A stretch of DNA of 45,916 bases, from NCBI GenBank assembly GCA_017935345.1, contig JAGBHU010000052.1:69250-115165 (forward strand). Direction: 5' to 3'. Positions 9,361 through 18,533 of this stretch are shown here, piece by piece. A program made the position numbers and the translations under genes. Every line of letters starts with the position of its first letter. Within the stretch, counting starts at the first letter, position 1. The stretch is from Coprococcus sp. GTDB taxonomy: Bacteria; Bacillota; Clostridia; Lachnospirales; Lachnospiraceae. The notes under the pieces were generated by a model, which was not told the origin of the DNA, searched no databases, and saw only the letters and a list, made by a program, of their open reading frames with translations.

Positions 9361-9447
9361 GAAAAATAGGAGGTATTGTTTGTAAATTATTTAGGCATTT
9401 GCGAAATGCCTATGAAAATTATTTTAAAAAAAGGGGAGAGTATTTTG

Positions 9448-11415
9448 ATGAAAAAGGAAGCAAAGACATCAGCAAAGCAAAGAATCAGTAAAAAGACAAG
9501 GCTGTTTGCATTGCTCATGGCAGTAGTAATGGTAGTATCTGTCATTACGGCACCGCCGCTTGCGAAGAGGGCAGAGGCAGCAACGACTTTATCGAATCCG
9601 AGAATTGTGGCAGATTCCGGTATGAAAGCAGGGCAGAAGGTAACCTGGGACTGTATTTACTTTGGCAGTTACCCACAGGCAGAGGTCATCACGACGGAGA
9701 TGAGCAAAAATTATACAGCGATAGGAGAAGAATATCTGACGGATGGCGATTTGATAGTATCAAACAACATATATCAAGCGTTAAACAACGCCACCGGCTG
9801 GGATGCAAATGGAGATATCACTATAAATGGTGCAAAGTACCGCAGGATGAAGCAAAGTGATGCGATATTTGGTGCATCAGGTGCCTCTAATTATTATTCT
9901 GCTTATTATAACTGGCCAGACTCTGACACATACCATTACTTTAAATATGAACCAATTAAGTGGCGTGTGTTAAAGACAGATGAAAACACGGCATTTCTTT
10001 TGGCGGATAAAGTATTGGATGACAGACCATATGATAGCTCCGATACAAGAAGTAATATGTGGGAGCAATCAACCATCAGGAGCTGGTTAAATGGTTACGA
10101 TACATCGACAAATACATATGAAACAGATTACAGTAGCAGAAGCTTTATGGATACGGCATTTACGGCAGCAGAGCAGAATGTCATTGATATGACTGCAATA
10201 GAAAATGCAGATAATATTGCATATGGAACAGAAGGTGGCAGTAACACCACTGACAAGGTATTTTTGCTTTCAGAAGCAGAAGTATATACAGAAAAGGCAA
10301 ATAGCTATGGCTTTGTATCAAACAAATATACAATTGATGAAGCGAGAAGAGGCATATCCAGTACTTATGCCAAGGCGATGGGAGTAGAGTGGAGCACAGA
10401 GACTATCGACAAGGGCAAATGCGTGTGGTGGCTCCGTTCGCCGGGTGATTTTAAAGGCTATGCAGTAGGAGTGACTAGTAGTGGTGGAGTGATCAATATT
10501 AGTAGTGTCAGCTACAAAAATAACGGTGTGCGCATGGCTTTGAATCTGAATCTGTCATCTTCCAATCTCTGGAGGTATGCCGGAACTGTCTGCTCTGATG
10601 GAACAGTAAAGGAGTCCGTACTTGTAACAGGAATTTCCTTTAAAAACAATAATGTCAGCTTGCCTGTTGGCAAGACCTGTCAGCTGCAGGCGACAGTTGC
10701 ACCGGCAAATGCAACGAATAAAGGCGTAACATATCAATCCTCCAATACCAAGGTAGCAACTGTTGATGCCAAAGGTCTGGTAAAGGCAGTATCAGTTGGA
10801 ACGACGGTTATCACGGCAACAACTTCAGACGGCGGGTTTCAGGCGAAAGCTACAATTAAGGTAACAAAGCAGAAACAGACCATTAAAGTCTCAAAGACAA
10901 AATACACCAAGACTTATGGCAACAAAGCCTTCAAGCTGGGGGCAAAGACCACCGGAAACGGCAGGCTGACCTACAAATCCTCGAATACAAAGGTAGTAAA
11001 GGTTAGCCGCACCGGTAAGGTTGCCATCAGGGGAACCGGAAAAGCAATCATCACGATTAAGGCTGCTGAAACAGGCAAGTATAAAGCCGCCTCAAAGAAA
11101 ATAAGTATCACGGTAAAACCGAAGAGGGCGGTAATGAAGAAACTGACATCTCCGAAGAAGGGCAGACTCAAGGTAACCTGGGCAAAGACCTCCAAGGTAA
11201 GCGGGTACCAGATTACCATAGCAACAAACAATAAATTCACTAAGGGAAAGAAGACATATAAGGTAAAATCCTACAAGATAACATCAAAGACCATCAGTAA
11301 GCTGAAGTCAGGCAGAACCTATTATGTCAGAATCAGGGCTTATAAAACCGTGAAGGGCAGCAAGAGACCGGTGTATGGCAGGTATAGTAAGGTAAAGAAA
11401 ATCAGAATAAAATAG
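9448..11415 (+). CDS. Secreted DUF6273 protein with Ig-like (Big_2) and Fn3-like domains, copy 1
   Basis: An exported protein of 655 residues. A basic N-terminus and hydrophobic core precede a signal-peptidase site after AEA (residue 44). Residues about 45-380 resemble DUF6273, with the hallmark WWLRSPG near 327-333 followed by an RMALNL segment in place of the usual RPAL. A Big_2 Ig-like domain follows (about 391-472), then a second Lys-rich Ig-like repeat (about 475-560) and a fibronectin type III-like domain (562-655). There is no LPXTG anchor or terminal membrane helix, so it is released or held by its very basic C-terminus. The ATG at 9448 has GGGGAG 9 bases upstream; a TTG at 9376 would add 24 residues before the signal peptide and is rejected. 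Likely an adhesin or glycan-binding protein; function inferred. Confidence 0.85.
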   Translation: MKKEAKTSAKQRISKKTRLFALLMAVVMVVSVITAPPLAKRAEAATTLSNPRIVADSGMKAGQKVTWDCIYFGSYPQAEVITTEMSKNYTAIGEEYLTDGDLIVSNNIYQALNNATGWDANGDITINGAKYRRMKQSDAIFGASGASNYYSAYYNWPDSDTYHYFKYEPIKWRVLKTDENTAFLLADKVLDDRPYDSSDTRSNMWEQSTIRSWLNGYDTSTNTYETDYSSRSFMDTAFTAAEQNVIDMTAIENADNIAYGTEGGSNTTDKVFLLSEAEVYTEKANSYGFVSNKYTIDEARRGISSTYAKAMGVEWSTETIDKGKCVWWLRSPGDFKGYAVGVTSSGGVINISSVSYKNNGVRMALNLNLSSSNLWRYAGTVCSDGTVKESVLVTGISFKNNNVSLPVGKTCQLQATVAPANATNKGVTYQSSNTKVATVDAKGLVKAVSVGTTVITATTSDGGFQAKATIKVTKQKQTIKVSKTKYTKTYGNKAFKLGAKTTGNGRLTYKSSNTKVVKVSRTGKVAIRGTGKAIITIKAAETGKYKAASKKISITVKPKRAVMKKLTSPKKGRLKVTWAKTSKVSGYQITIATNNKFTKGKKTYKVKSYKITSKTISKLKSGRTYYVRIRAYKTVKGSKRPVYGRYSKVKKIRIK

Positions 11416-11492
11416 GAATATCAAAAGTGCCGGCTAATAGAGCCGGAGCGATAAAATTTTCTGGAGTATGTGAAAAGAGGGAGCGTATTTTG

Positions 11493-13439
11493 ATGAAAAA
11501 GGAAGCAAAGACACCAGCAAAGCAAAGAAGCAGTAAAAAAACAAGGCTGTTTGCATTGCTCATGGCAGTGGTAATGTTAGTATCTGTCATTACGGCACCG
11601 CCGCTTGCGAAGAGGGCAGAGGCGGCAACGGCTTTATCGAATCCGAGAATTGTGTCAGATTTTATCATGAAAGCAGGGCAGAAGGTAACCTGGGACTGTA
11701 TTTACTTTGGCAGTTACCCACAGGCAGAGGTCATTACGACAGAGATGAGCAAAAATTATACAGCCATTAAAAAGGAATATCTGGAAGATGGCGATTTGAT
11801 AGTATCAGACAGCTTATATCAGAAATTGAGCAATGCCACAGACTGGGATATAAATGGAGATATTACCATAAATGGTGAGAAGTATCGCAGGATAAATCGG
11901 GATGATGCAACATGTGTTATATCAGATTCATCCGTGTGGTACAACTGGTCACCTTCCATTACATACCACTATTTTAAATATGAACCAATTAAATGGCGTG
12001 TATTGAAGGTAGAGGGAAACAAGGCTTTTCTCCTGGCGGATAAAGCACTGGATGACATGCCATATAATAAATACAATGAAGACATTACATGGGAGAAGTC
12101 CACCATAAGAAGTTGGTTAAATGGTTACGGTGCATCAGCAAATCCATATGGAATAGATTTCAGGGGTAATAACTTTATAGATGCGGCATTCACGGAAGCA
12201 GAGCAGAAGGCAATTCATACGACTGCAGTAAAAAATGCAGATAATATTGCATATGGAATAGAAGGGGGCAATGATACCAAAGATAAGGTATTTTTGCTTT
12301 CAATAACAGAAGTATATACGAGCGCGGCAAACAGCTATGGTTTTATTTCACCGGGAGGTACATGTGATGAAGCGAGAACAAGCAAATCCAGCACCTATGC
12401 TAAGGCAAAGGGATTAGGCTGGTCTTGGGAGTATGCGTGCAATTGCTGGTGGTGGCTCCGCTCGCCGGGCTGCAGGGCAAATTATGCTGTCTGGGTAGGT
12501 GCTGGTGAGGTGAAACTTGATGGTACTCCTGTTGACTATCAGAATATGGGTTCGCGTCCTGCTTTAAATCTGAATCTGTCATCTTCCAATCTCTGGAGGT
12601 ATGCCGGAACTGTCTGCTCTGATGGGACAGTAAAGGAGCCCGTACTTGTAACAGGTATTTCCTTAAAAAACAATAATGTCAGTTTGTCTGTTGGCGATAC
12701 CTGTCAGCTGCAGACGACAGTTGCACCGGAAAATGCCACGAATAAAGGCGTAACATATCAATCCTCTAATACCAAGGTAGCGACTGTAAATGCGAAAGGT
12801 CTGGTAAAAGCGGTATCAGTCGGAACGACGGTTATCACGGCAACAGCTTCAGACGGCGGGTTTCAGGCGAAAGCTACAATTAAGGTAACAAAGCAGAAAC
12901 AGACCATTAAAGTCTCAAAGACAAAATACACCAAGACTTATGGCAACAAAGCCTTCAAGCTGGGAGCAAAGACCACCGGAAACGGCAGGCTGACCTACAA
13001 ATCCTCGAATACAAAGGTGGTAAAGGTAAGCAGTACCGGAAAGGTTACCATCAGAGGAACCGGAAAAGCAACCATCACGATAAAGGCAGCCGCAACAAGC
13101 AAGTATAAAGCCGCCTCAAAGAAGATAAGCATTACGGTAAAACCGAAGCGGGCGGTAATGAAGAAGCTGACATCCCCTCGGAAGGGAACTCTCAAGGTAA
13201 CATGGGAAAAGACTTCCAAGGTAAGCGGGTATGAGATAACCGTAGCAACAAACGAGAAATTTACTAAGGGAAAGAAGACATATAAGGTAAAATCCTACAA
13301 GACAACATCAAAGACCATCAGCGGATTGAAGTCAGGCAGAACCTATTATGTCAGAATCAGAGGCTATAAAACCGTGAAGGGAAGCAAGAAGCCGGTGTAT
13401 GGCAGGTATAGTGAGGTAAAGAAAATTAAAATCAAATAA
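11493..13439 (+). CDS. Secreted DUF6273 protein with Ig-like (Big_2) and Fn3-like domains, copy 2
   Basis: A tandem paralogue of the preceding gene with 648 residues and the same architecture: signal peptide cut after AEA, a DUF6273 region with WWLRSPG and RPALNL, Big_2, a basic Ig-like repeat and an Fn3-like domain. The signal peptide and the whole C-terminal half are nearly identical to copy 1. The central DUF6273 domain differs at many positions, most strongly just after WWLRSPG. It starts 77 bases after copy 1 with a GAGGGAG ribosome site. No separate promoter is obvious, and only a weak 6-bp hairpin (11430-11446) lies between the genes, so cotranscription is likely. A terminator follows. 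Confidence 0.85.
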   Translation: MKKEAKTPAKQRSSKKTRLFALLMAVVMLVSVITAPPLAKRAEAATALSNPRIVSDFIMKAGQKVTWDCIYFGSYPQAEVITTEMSKNYTAIKKEYLEDGDLIVSDSLYQKLSNATDWDINGDITINGEKYRRINRDDATCVISDSSVWYNWSPSITYHYFKYEPIKWRVLKVEGNKAFLLADKALDDMPYNKYNEDITWEKSTIRSWLNGYGASANPYGIDFRGNNFIDAAFTEAEQKAIHTTAVKNADNIAYGIEGGNDTKDKVFLLSITEVYTSAANSYGFISPGGTCDEARTSKSSTYAKAKGLGWSWEYACNCWWWLRSPGCRANYAVWVGAGEVKLDGTPVDYQNMGSRPALNLNLSSSNLWRYAGTVCSDGTVKEPVLVTGISLKNNNVSLSVGDTCQLQTTVAPENATNKGVTYQSSNTKVATVNAKGLVKAVSVGTTVITATASDGGFQAKATIKVTKQKQTIKVSKTKYTKTYGNKAFKLGAKTTGNGRLTYKSSNTKVVKVSSTGKVTIRGTGKATITIKAAATSKYKAASKKISITVKPKRAVMKKLTSPRKGTLKVTWEKTSKVSGYEITVATNEKFTKGKKTYKVKSYKTTSKTISGLKSGRTYYVRIRGYKTVKGSKKPVYGRYSEVKKIKIK

Positions 13440-13453
13440 ACGAATTTACCGTG

Positions 13454-13478
13454 GGGACAGGGAAACCTGTCCCTGTTT
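13454..13478 (+). terminator. Terminator of the surface-protein pair
   Basis: A perfect 8-bp GC-rich stem (13454-13461 with 13466-13473) closed by GAAA and followed by TGTTTA. Confidence 0.75.
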
Positions 13479-13554
13479 ATGTTCAAAAGTCATTATTGGA
13501 GATGACTCAGGGAATATGATTCGGATGAAACATACCCATGTGCTAAAAATCACT

Positions 13555-13582
13555 TTGACAAACAAATCATATGTGATAAGAT
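13555..13582 (+). promoter_or_regulatory. Promoter of leuS
   Basis: TTGACA (13555-13560), 16-base spacer, TAAGAT (13577-13582). The roughly 75-base leader is too short for a T-box and shows no T-box sequence. Confidence 0.55.
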
Positions 13583-13661
13583 ATGATAGAAAAAAATGTA
13601 AAAATTATGGATGCAAAAAAGGGTTTCCCTTTATTCATTCAATTGAAGGAGGATAAATCTC

Positions 13662-16079
13662 ATGGCACAGACTTACAATCACAAGGTTGTAGAGAAAAAA
13701 TGGCAGCAAATATGGGATGATAATAAAGCATTTGCTGCAACAAATGATTACACAAAACCGAAGTATTATGCATTAGTAGAATTTCCATATCCGTCAGGGC
13801 AGGGATTACATGTAGGTCATCCGAGACCGTATACGGCACTTGATATTGTTGCGAGAAAGAGAAGAATGCAGGGCTATAATGTACTTTACCCAATGGGTTG
13901 GGATGCATTTGGTCTTCCTACCGAGAATTACGCGATTAAAAATAAGATACACCCAAAAGAGGTTACAAGGAATAATGTGGCAAGATTTAAAGAGCAGCTT
14001 CATTCGCTTGGTTATTCCTTTGACTGGGACAGGGAAATCAATACAACGGATCCAGAATATTACAAATGGACCCAGTGGATTTTCTTAAAGCTCTTTAAGG
14101 CAGGACTGGCATACAAAAAGGAGATGCCTATTAACTGGTGTACTTCCTGTAAGGTTGGACTTGCCAATGAAGAGGTGGTAAACGGAGTATGTGAGCGTTG
14201 CGGAAGTGAGGTAGTCCGTAAGGTTAAATCCGAATGGATGCTTAAGATTACCGATTATGCAGATAAGCTGATTGAGGGACTTGACGGTGTTGATTATATT
14301 GAGCGGGTTAAGGTTTCCCAGAAGAACTGGATCGGACGTTCGACAGGTGCCGAGGTAGATTTCTCCATTAAGGATAAAGAGGAGAAGCTTCGTATTTATA
14401 CAACAAGATGTGATACATTATTTGGCGTTACCTATATGGTAGTTTCACCGGAGCATCCTGTTATTGACAAGTATAAGGACGAAATCAAAAATTGGGATGA
14501 AGTGGTAGCTTATCGTGAGATGGCAGCAAGAAAATCAGATTTTGAGCGTGCCGAGCTTGCCAAGGATAAGACCGGTGTATGTATTGACGGTCTTACTGCC
14601 GTAAATCCTGTAAATGGCAAGGAGATTCCTATTTGGATTTCGGATTATGTTCTGATGAGCTATGGTACAGGTGCGATTATGGCTGTTCCTGCACATGATG
14701 AAAGAGACTGGGAATTTGCCAAGAAATTTGGACTTCCGCTGATTCAGGTAGTTGCCAAGGACGGCGAGGAAGTAGATATCAACGAGGCTGCATTTACGGA
14801 TGTGGCAACCGGGGTTCTGATAAACTCTGACTTTATCAATGGCCTTGAGGTCAAGGATGCCAAGGCAAAGATGATAGCATTTCTTGAGGAAAAGGGTATC
14901 GGTACTGCAAAGACAAATTATAAGCTTCGTGACTGGGTATTCTCACGTCAGAGATACTGGGGCGAGCCGATTCCTATCGTGGAGTGCGAGAAGTGTGGTT
15001 ATGTACCGATTGATGAGAGTGAGCTTCCACTCATGCTCCCTGAGGTTGACAGTTATATGCCGACAGATAATGGCGAGTCACCGCTTGCTGCCATGACAGA
15101 CTGGGTCAATACCACATGCCCGTGCTGTGGCGGCCCTGCAAAGAGGGAAACGGATACCATGCCGCAGTGGGCAGGCTCATCATGGTATTTCCTCAGATAT
15201 ACAGACCCGAAAAACAATGAAGCGCTGGCCAGTCCTGAGGCATTGAAATACTGGCTTCCGGTTGACTGGTATAATGGAGGAATGGAGCATACAACACTTC
15301 ATTTGCTGTATTCACGTTTCTGGCATAAGTTTTTATATGACGAGGGAGTCGTTCCGACATCAGAGCCATATCAGAAGCGTACCTCACATGGCATGATACT
15401 TGGTGAGAATGGCGAGAAGATGAGTAAGTCGCGTGGAAATGTTGTAAATCCTGATGATATCGTTCGTGATTATGGTGCAGATACGCTTCGTACCTACGAG
15501 ATGTTCATAGGTGCATTTGACCTCTCTGCTTCATGGTCAGAAGACGGGGTAAAGGGATGCCGCCGTTTCCTTGAGAGAGTATGGAAGCTTCAGGATATCA
15601 TAACGGATGAGGCAGGTTACTCAAAGGACATGGAAACAAAGATGCATCAGACGATTAAGAAGGTGTCAAATGATTTTGAAAGCCTGAAATACAATACGGC
15701 AATAGCAGCCATGATGGAGCTGATAAATGCATTTTATAAGAAGGGCAGCGTTACAACAGATGAATTTAAAACCCTTCTGATTCTGTTAAATCCGGTAGCA
15801 CCGCATGTAACAGAGGAGTTGTGGAGCATCAAGAATTATGGCGGTTATATTTACCAGCAGACGTGGCCTGCCTTTGATGAAGCAAAGACGGTGGAGTCTA
15901 CGGTAGAAATAGCGGTACAGATAAACGGAAAGATAAAGGCAACACTGGCTATCGGCAAGGAAGACCCTAAGGATGCGGTGATTGCCGCTGCGAAGGAAGC
16001 CGTTGCCGACAAGCTGACCGGCAATATCGTGAAAGAAATATATGTACCGGGCAGAATCGTCAATATTGTTATGAAATAA
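13662..16079 (+). CDS. leuS: Leucyl-tRNA synthetase
   Basis: Charges tRNA-Leu with leucine (class I synthetase, cytosol). The HIGH-type motif is HVGH (residues 50-53) and the KMSKS motif is at 586-590. The CP1 editing domain with the Thr-rich TTRCDTLFG region and the zinc-binding Cys pairs (CTSC/CERC and CEKC/CPCC) are all visible. Length 805 residues is normal for bacterial LeuRS. The ATG at 13662 has AAGGAGG 9 bases upstream. Monocistronic, with its own promoter and a long-stem terminator. Confidence 0.98.
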   Translation: MAQTYNHKVVEKKWQQIWDDNKAFAATNDYTKPKYYALVEFPYPSGQGLHVGHPRPYTALDIVARKRRMQGYNVLYPMGWDAFGLPTENYAIKNKIHPKEVTRNNVARFKEQLHSLGYSFDWDREINTTDPEYYKWTQWIFLKLFKAGLAYKKEMPINWCTSCKVGLANEEVVNGVCERCGSEVVRKVKSEWMLKITDYADKLIEGLDGVDYIERVKVSQKNWIGRSTGAEVDFSIKDKEEKLRIYTTRCDTLFGVTYMVVSPEHPVIDKYKDEIKNWDEVVAYREMAARKSDFERAELAKDKTGVCIDGLTAVNPVNGKEIPIWISDYVLMSYGTGAIMAVPAHDERDWEFAKKFGLPLIQVVAKDGEEVDINEAAFTDVATGVLINSDFINGLEVKDAKAKMIAFLEEKGIGTAKTNYKLRDWVFSRQRYWGEPIPIVECEKCGYVPIDESELPLMLPEVDSYMPTDNGESPLAAMTDWVNTTCPCCGGPAKRETDTMPQWAGSSWYFLRYTDPKNNEALASPEALKYWLPVDWYNGGMEHTTLHLLYSRFWHKFLYDEGVVPTSEPYQKRTSHGMILGENGEKMSKSRGNVVNPDDIVRDYGADTLRTYEMFIGAFDLSASWSEDGVKGCRRFLERVWKLQDIITDEAGYSKDMETKMHQTIKKVSNDFESLKYNTAIAAMMELINAFYKKGSVTTDEFKTLLILLNPVAPHVTEELWSIKNYGGYIYQQTWPAFDEAKTVESTVEIAVQINGKIKATLAIGKEDPKDAVIAAAKEAVADKLTGNIVKEIYVPGRIVNIVMK

Positions 16080-16110
16080 ATTGTATTATTATGACGGACA
16101 GTCATGGAGG

Positions 16111-16188
16111 GATATAGGTATATTGTTTAAAGTATCATCAAGGTGGTATTCGCATAGCCGGCAATATACCTATATCTTTTCTGTTTTT
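16111..16188 (+). terminator. Long-stem terminator after leuS
   Basis: A perfect 15-bp stem (16111-16125 with 16162-16176) encloses a 36-base loop and is followed by TTTTCTGTTTTT. The right arm abuts the stop codon of the converging minus-strand gene. Confidence 0.65.
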
Positions 16189-16444
16189 ACAGCATATTCC
16201 GAATCATGGCTATTTTACGTTTGTCTTCAGGGGAAGCCTGTTCAGTAAGGATATCCATCAATATCTCTCTTTCATTTTTGGTAAAAGACAGGTTCCTTTT
16301 TCCCAGTTCAGAATTCAGTTTTATCATATCCGGAAGCATTTGCTCAATCGTTTTTTGTGATGAACTGCCTGCAAGCTGTTTGATTATTTGCAGCTTGAGG
16401 GGGTGCACATTTGCAAGTCTTGGGTCTTGGTCAAAATGATACAT
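16187..16444 (-). CDS. Small conserved-looking protein of unknown function
   Basis: An 85-residue soluble, helical, charged protein with no transmembrane segment. The N-terminus is MYHFDQDPRL, and the C-terminal part has a long amphipathic helix region rich in Lys and Glu. AAAGGAG lies 7 bases before the ATG. It follows the next minus-strand gene by about 23 bases, so the two form an operon. I do not recognise a family. The neighbourhood of small, Met- and Cys-rich proteins hints at a spore or stationary-phase role, but nothing in the sequence proves it. Confidence 0.7.
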   Translation of the reverse strand: MYHFDQDPRLANVHPLKLQIIKQLAGSSSQKTIEQMLPDMIKLNSELGKRNLSFTKNEREILMDILTEQASPEDKRKIAMIRNML

Positions 16445-16467
16445 ATCAAATCTCCTTTATTGTGTTT

Positions 16468-16941
16468 CTATTCATACATTCCATGCTTATTGTCATATTC
16501 TGCCAATAAATCCATTATATTTTCCATCATATCACCTGATGGTGGGGACGCGGGGGTGCTATTTTCCACATTCTTTGATTCATTCATCATATTCATGGTA
16601 TCTGCCATATCCTTTGACTCGTTCATCATATTCATCATGTTTGCCATATTCATTGCTGTTTTTACCTGTTCAAACTGGCTGGCTATATCAGGAAAACCAC
16701 ATCCTGCCAAAGCAGACAGGACTTGTTCCTGATTATTCATATCCATATTCAGTCCGCATTGCTCTATGTAATGATAGTCGGATAAGGCATTCATAATTAA
16801 TTTCAGCTCTGTTATTTTGATATAGATTGCCAGTGGCCCTTTGAGCTGCCTGTCTACAAACGGAATCATGGCTTCAAGCATAATCAATCTGTCGTCTTTT
16901 ATTAACTTGTCAAGAGGATGAGAGATTGGTCTGCGCATCAT
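16468..16941 (-). CDS. Unknown protein with Met/Asn-rich direct repeat
   Basis: A 157-residue cytoplasmic-looking protein. The first 95 residues are helical and contain a segment reading LEAMIPFVDRQLKGPLAIYI. The middle holds two copies of MNMMNESK in a Met/Asn-rich stretch, encoded by a visible direct repeat. The C-terminus is acidic. I chose the ATG at 16941, which has GGAG 6 bases upstream, over an in-frame TTG at 16959. It sits directly upstream of the 85-residue gene on the same strand. No family recognised and no function proposed. Confidence 0.7.
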   Translation of the reverse strand: MMRRPISHPLDKLIKDDRLIMLEAMIPFVDRQLKGPLAIYIKITELKLIMNALSDYHYIEQCGLNMDMNNQEQVLSALAGCGFPDIASQFEQVKTAMNMANMMNMMNESKDMADTMNMMNESKNVENSTPASPPSGDMMENIMDLLAEYDNKHGMYE

Positions 16942-17045
16942 GCTTTGCTCCGTTTGCAATTATTGATTATGTTTAAATATATGAAAAGCATATGCTATGT
17001 ATGCTTAGGCGGATGAACAACCAATGGATAAAGTAAGACCTCTGC

Positions 17046-17083
17046 AAAAAATGCCGACAGATACGCCTATGTATCTGCCGGCA
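17046..17083 (-). terminator. Terminator of the Cys/Gly-rich gene
   Basis: On the minus strand a 13-bp stem (17083-17071 with 17064-17052, one G-U pair) is followed by six T residues. It lies just downstream of the gene ending at 17107. Confidence 0.7.
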
Positions 17084-17106
17084 CCTTAAGCTATGCTGAT
17101 AAGGAA

Positions 17107-17367
17107 TTAGCAGCAGCAGTCGTTGTTACAGCCGCATCCTGAATTATTATTACCACCACAGCAGAATAACAAGAGGATGATAATCCAGATGCAGTCGCAT
17201 CCGTTGTTATTACCGCATCCTCCTCCAAATCCGCCATTGCCATTGCCACAGCAGAAAAGAAGAATAAGAATTAAAATGCAAGAGCAGCCGCTGCCGCTAT
17301 TTCCGTTACCTGAGAAAAGGCCGCTGCCACAGCCACATCCACACTGTGTTGCTGATAAATCACTCAT
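17107..17367 (-). CDS. Cys/Gly/Asn-rich small protein (HCB-13-like)
   Basis: An 86-residue protein with clusters of Cys-Gly-Cys, Asn and Gly around two short, very hydrophobic segments (ILILILLFCC and WIIILLLFCC). The two hydrophobic units and their Cys/Asn flanks look like an internal duplication. The ATG at 17367 has GGAGG 8 bases upstream. Similar proteins in Lachnospiraceae are annotated as chorion-class high-cysteine HCB protein 13, and the pattern resembles small sporulation or coat-associated proteins. The function is unknown. It has its own terminator. Confidence 0.75.
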   Translation of the reverse strand: MSDLSATQCGCGCGSGLFSGNGNSGSGCSCILILILLFCCGNGNGGFGGGCGNNNGCDCIWIIILLLFCCGGNNNSGCGCNNDCCC

Positions 17368-17548
17368 GATAAATGCCTCCATATTTTATTCATGGTATAA
17401 ATTATTCATAATTGGCTTATGTGTTCCAAAAATATTGATATGATATTTCATAAATATTTGTGTTGTTTATTCTAAAATGCAGAAAATTGTGATATGATTG
17501 CATAGTAATACATATGAGAACGCTTTTTTACAAGGGGGAGAGATTCAA

Positions 17549-18532
17549 TTGATTTATCGTTGCGTGAATTGTGGTGGTAATGTAATTTACGAGCCAAAGG
17601 AAGGGAAAATGAAATGTCTGAGCTGTGGTGGGGATGAATGTCAGGAAATGATACCTGCGCAGCTTCCTGATACCTGTGTAAATTGCGGAATGCAGATTCC
17701 GTTTTCACAGTTTGCATCAGCGGGCAGATGTCCGGCTTGTGGTACATATCTGATAAGAGACAATATGGTGTCATATCCGTATGGACCGGATATTATTATA
17801 CCATTTAAGATATCAAAACGAGATGCCGAAGATCTTTTGAAAAAAGAATTTGGAAAGAAATTGTTTCTGCCGGGCAGCTTCCTTTCGGAAAAGACGCTGG
17901 AGAGTATGCGGGGGGTATATGTACCTTTTTGGATGTACGATTACAACTCTGATATTGAATATTCCGCTGTTGGAACAAAGGTAAGGCATTGGACATCAGG
18001 AGACAGAAGGTATACGGAAACATCATATTTTAATGTATACAGAAGACTTCATGTCAATTATGATGGAATACCGGTAGATGCCTCAATCGCTATGGATGAC
18101 ACGATTATGGATTTGATGGAGCCATACGCATATGAGCAGATACAGAATCATGATAATAAGTTTCTGTCAGGCTTTGACTCGGAAACCTATAATATGTCAC
18201 CGGAGCAGTTACAGCCAAGAGCCGTACAGAAGGTAAATAAAAGCAACAGGGAATGGATTGCACATCATACAAGTGGATATACTACGCTTACACAGGAACG
18301 CTTTAATACGAATAATCAGCCAACCGGAAACAAATTTGCATTATTGCCTGTATGGGTATATGAATACCGATACAACGGCGAAAATTACAAATTCTATGTA
18401 AACGGACAGACCGGAAAATGTGTGGGAAAAGCGCCGCTTAGTCTGGGTAAGGCAGTTGGTCTGACGGCATTGCTTTTTGGCTCAATGCTCGTTTCCTTAA
18501 ACGGATTGGCTTTGTTATTGGGGGTGCTTTAG
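17549..18532 (+). CDS. Zinc-ribbon protein with C-terminal membrane segment
   Basis: A 327-residue protein that begins with four CxxC knuckles (CVNC, CLSC, CVNC, CPAC) in its first 80 residues. These form two zinc ribbons. A long soluble domain with several Trp and Tyr residues follows, and one hydrophobic helix ends the protein (TALLFGSMLVSLNGLALLLG). I chose the TTG at 17549, with GGGGGAG 8 bases upstream, because the zinc ribbon then starts at residue 5; an upstream start at 17498 lacks a ribosome site. Such proteins are often annotated TFIIB-type zinc-ribbon-containing. It overlaps no gene but leads a three-gene unit with the TPM and membrane proteins. Function unknown. Confidence 0.8.
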   Translation: MIYRCVNCGGNVIYEPKEGKMKCLSCGGDECQEMIPAQLPDTCVNCGMQIPFSQFASAGRCPACGTYLIRDNMVSYPYGPDIIIPFKISKRDAEDLLKKEFGKKLFLPGSFLSEKTLESMRGVYVPFWMYDYNSDIEYSAVGTKVRHWTSGDRRYTETSYFNVYRRLHVNYDGIPVDASIAMDDTIMDLMEPYAYEQIQNHDNKFLSGFDSETYNMSPEQLQPRAVQKVNKSNREWIAHHTSGYTTLTQERFNTNNQPTGNKFALLPVWVYEYRYNGENYKFYVNGQTGKCVGKAPLSLGKAVGLTALLFGSMLVSLNGLALLLGVL

Positions 18533-18533
18533 T

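Noticed and set aside
9376-9447. Longer N-terminus for the first surface protein starting at a TTG
   Set aside because: The AGGAGG is only 2 bases from that codon, the extra residues precede a normal signal peptide, and the paralogue does not share them.
10411-12590. Diversity-generating retroelement target
   Set aside because: The variable island sits at the right place, but changes are not limited to adenines, and neither a reverse transcriptase nor a template repeat is in the window. Kept only as a hypothesis.
13480-13661. T-box leader for leuS
   Set aside because: The leader is short and has neither the T-box sequence nor a terminator/antiterminator pair.
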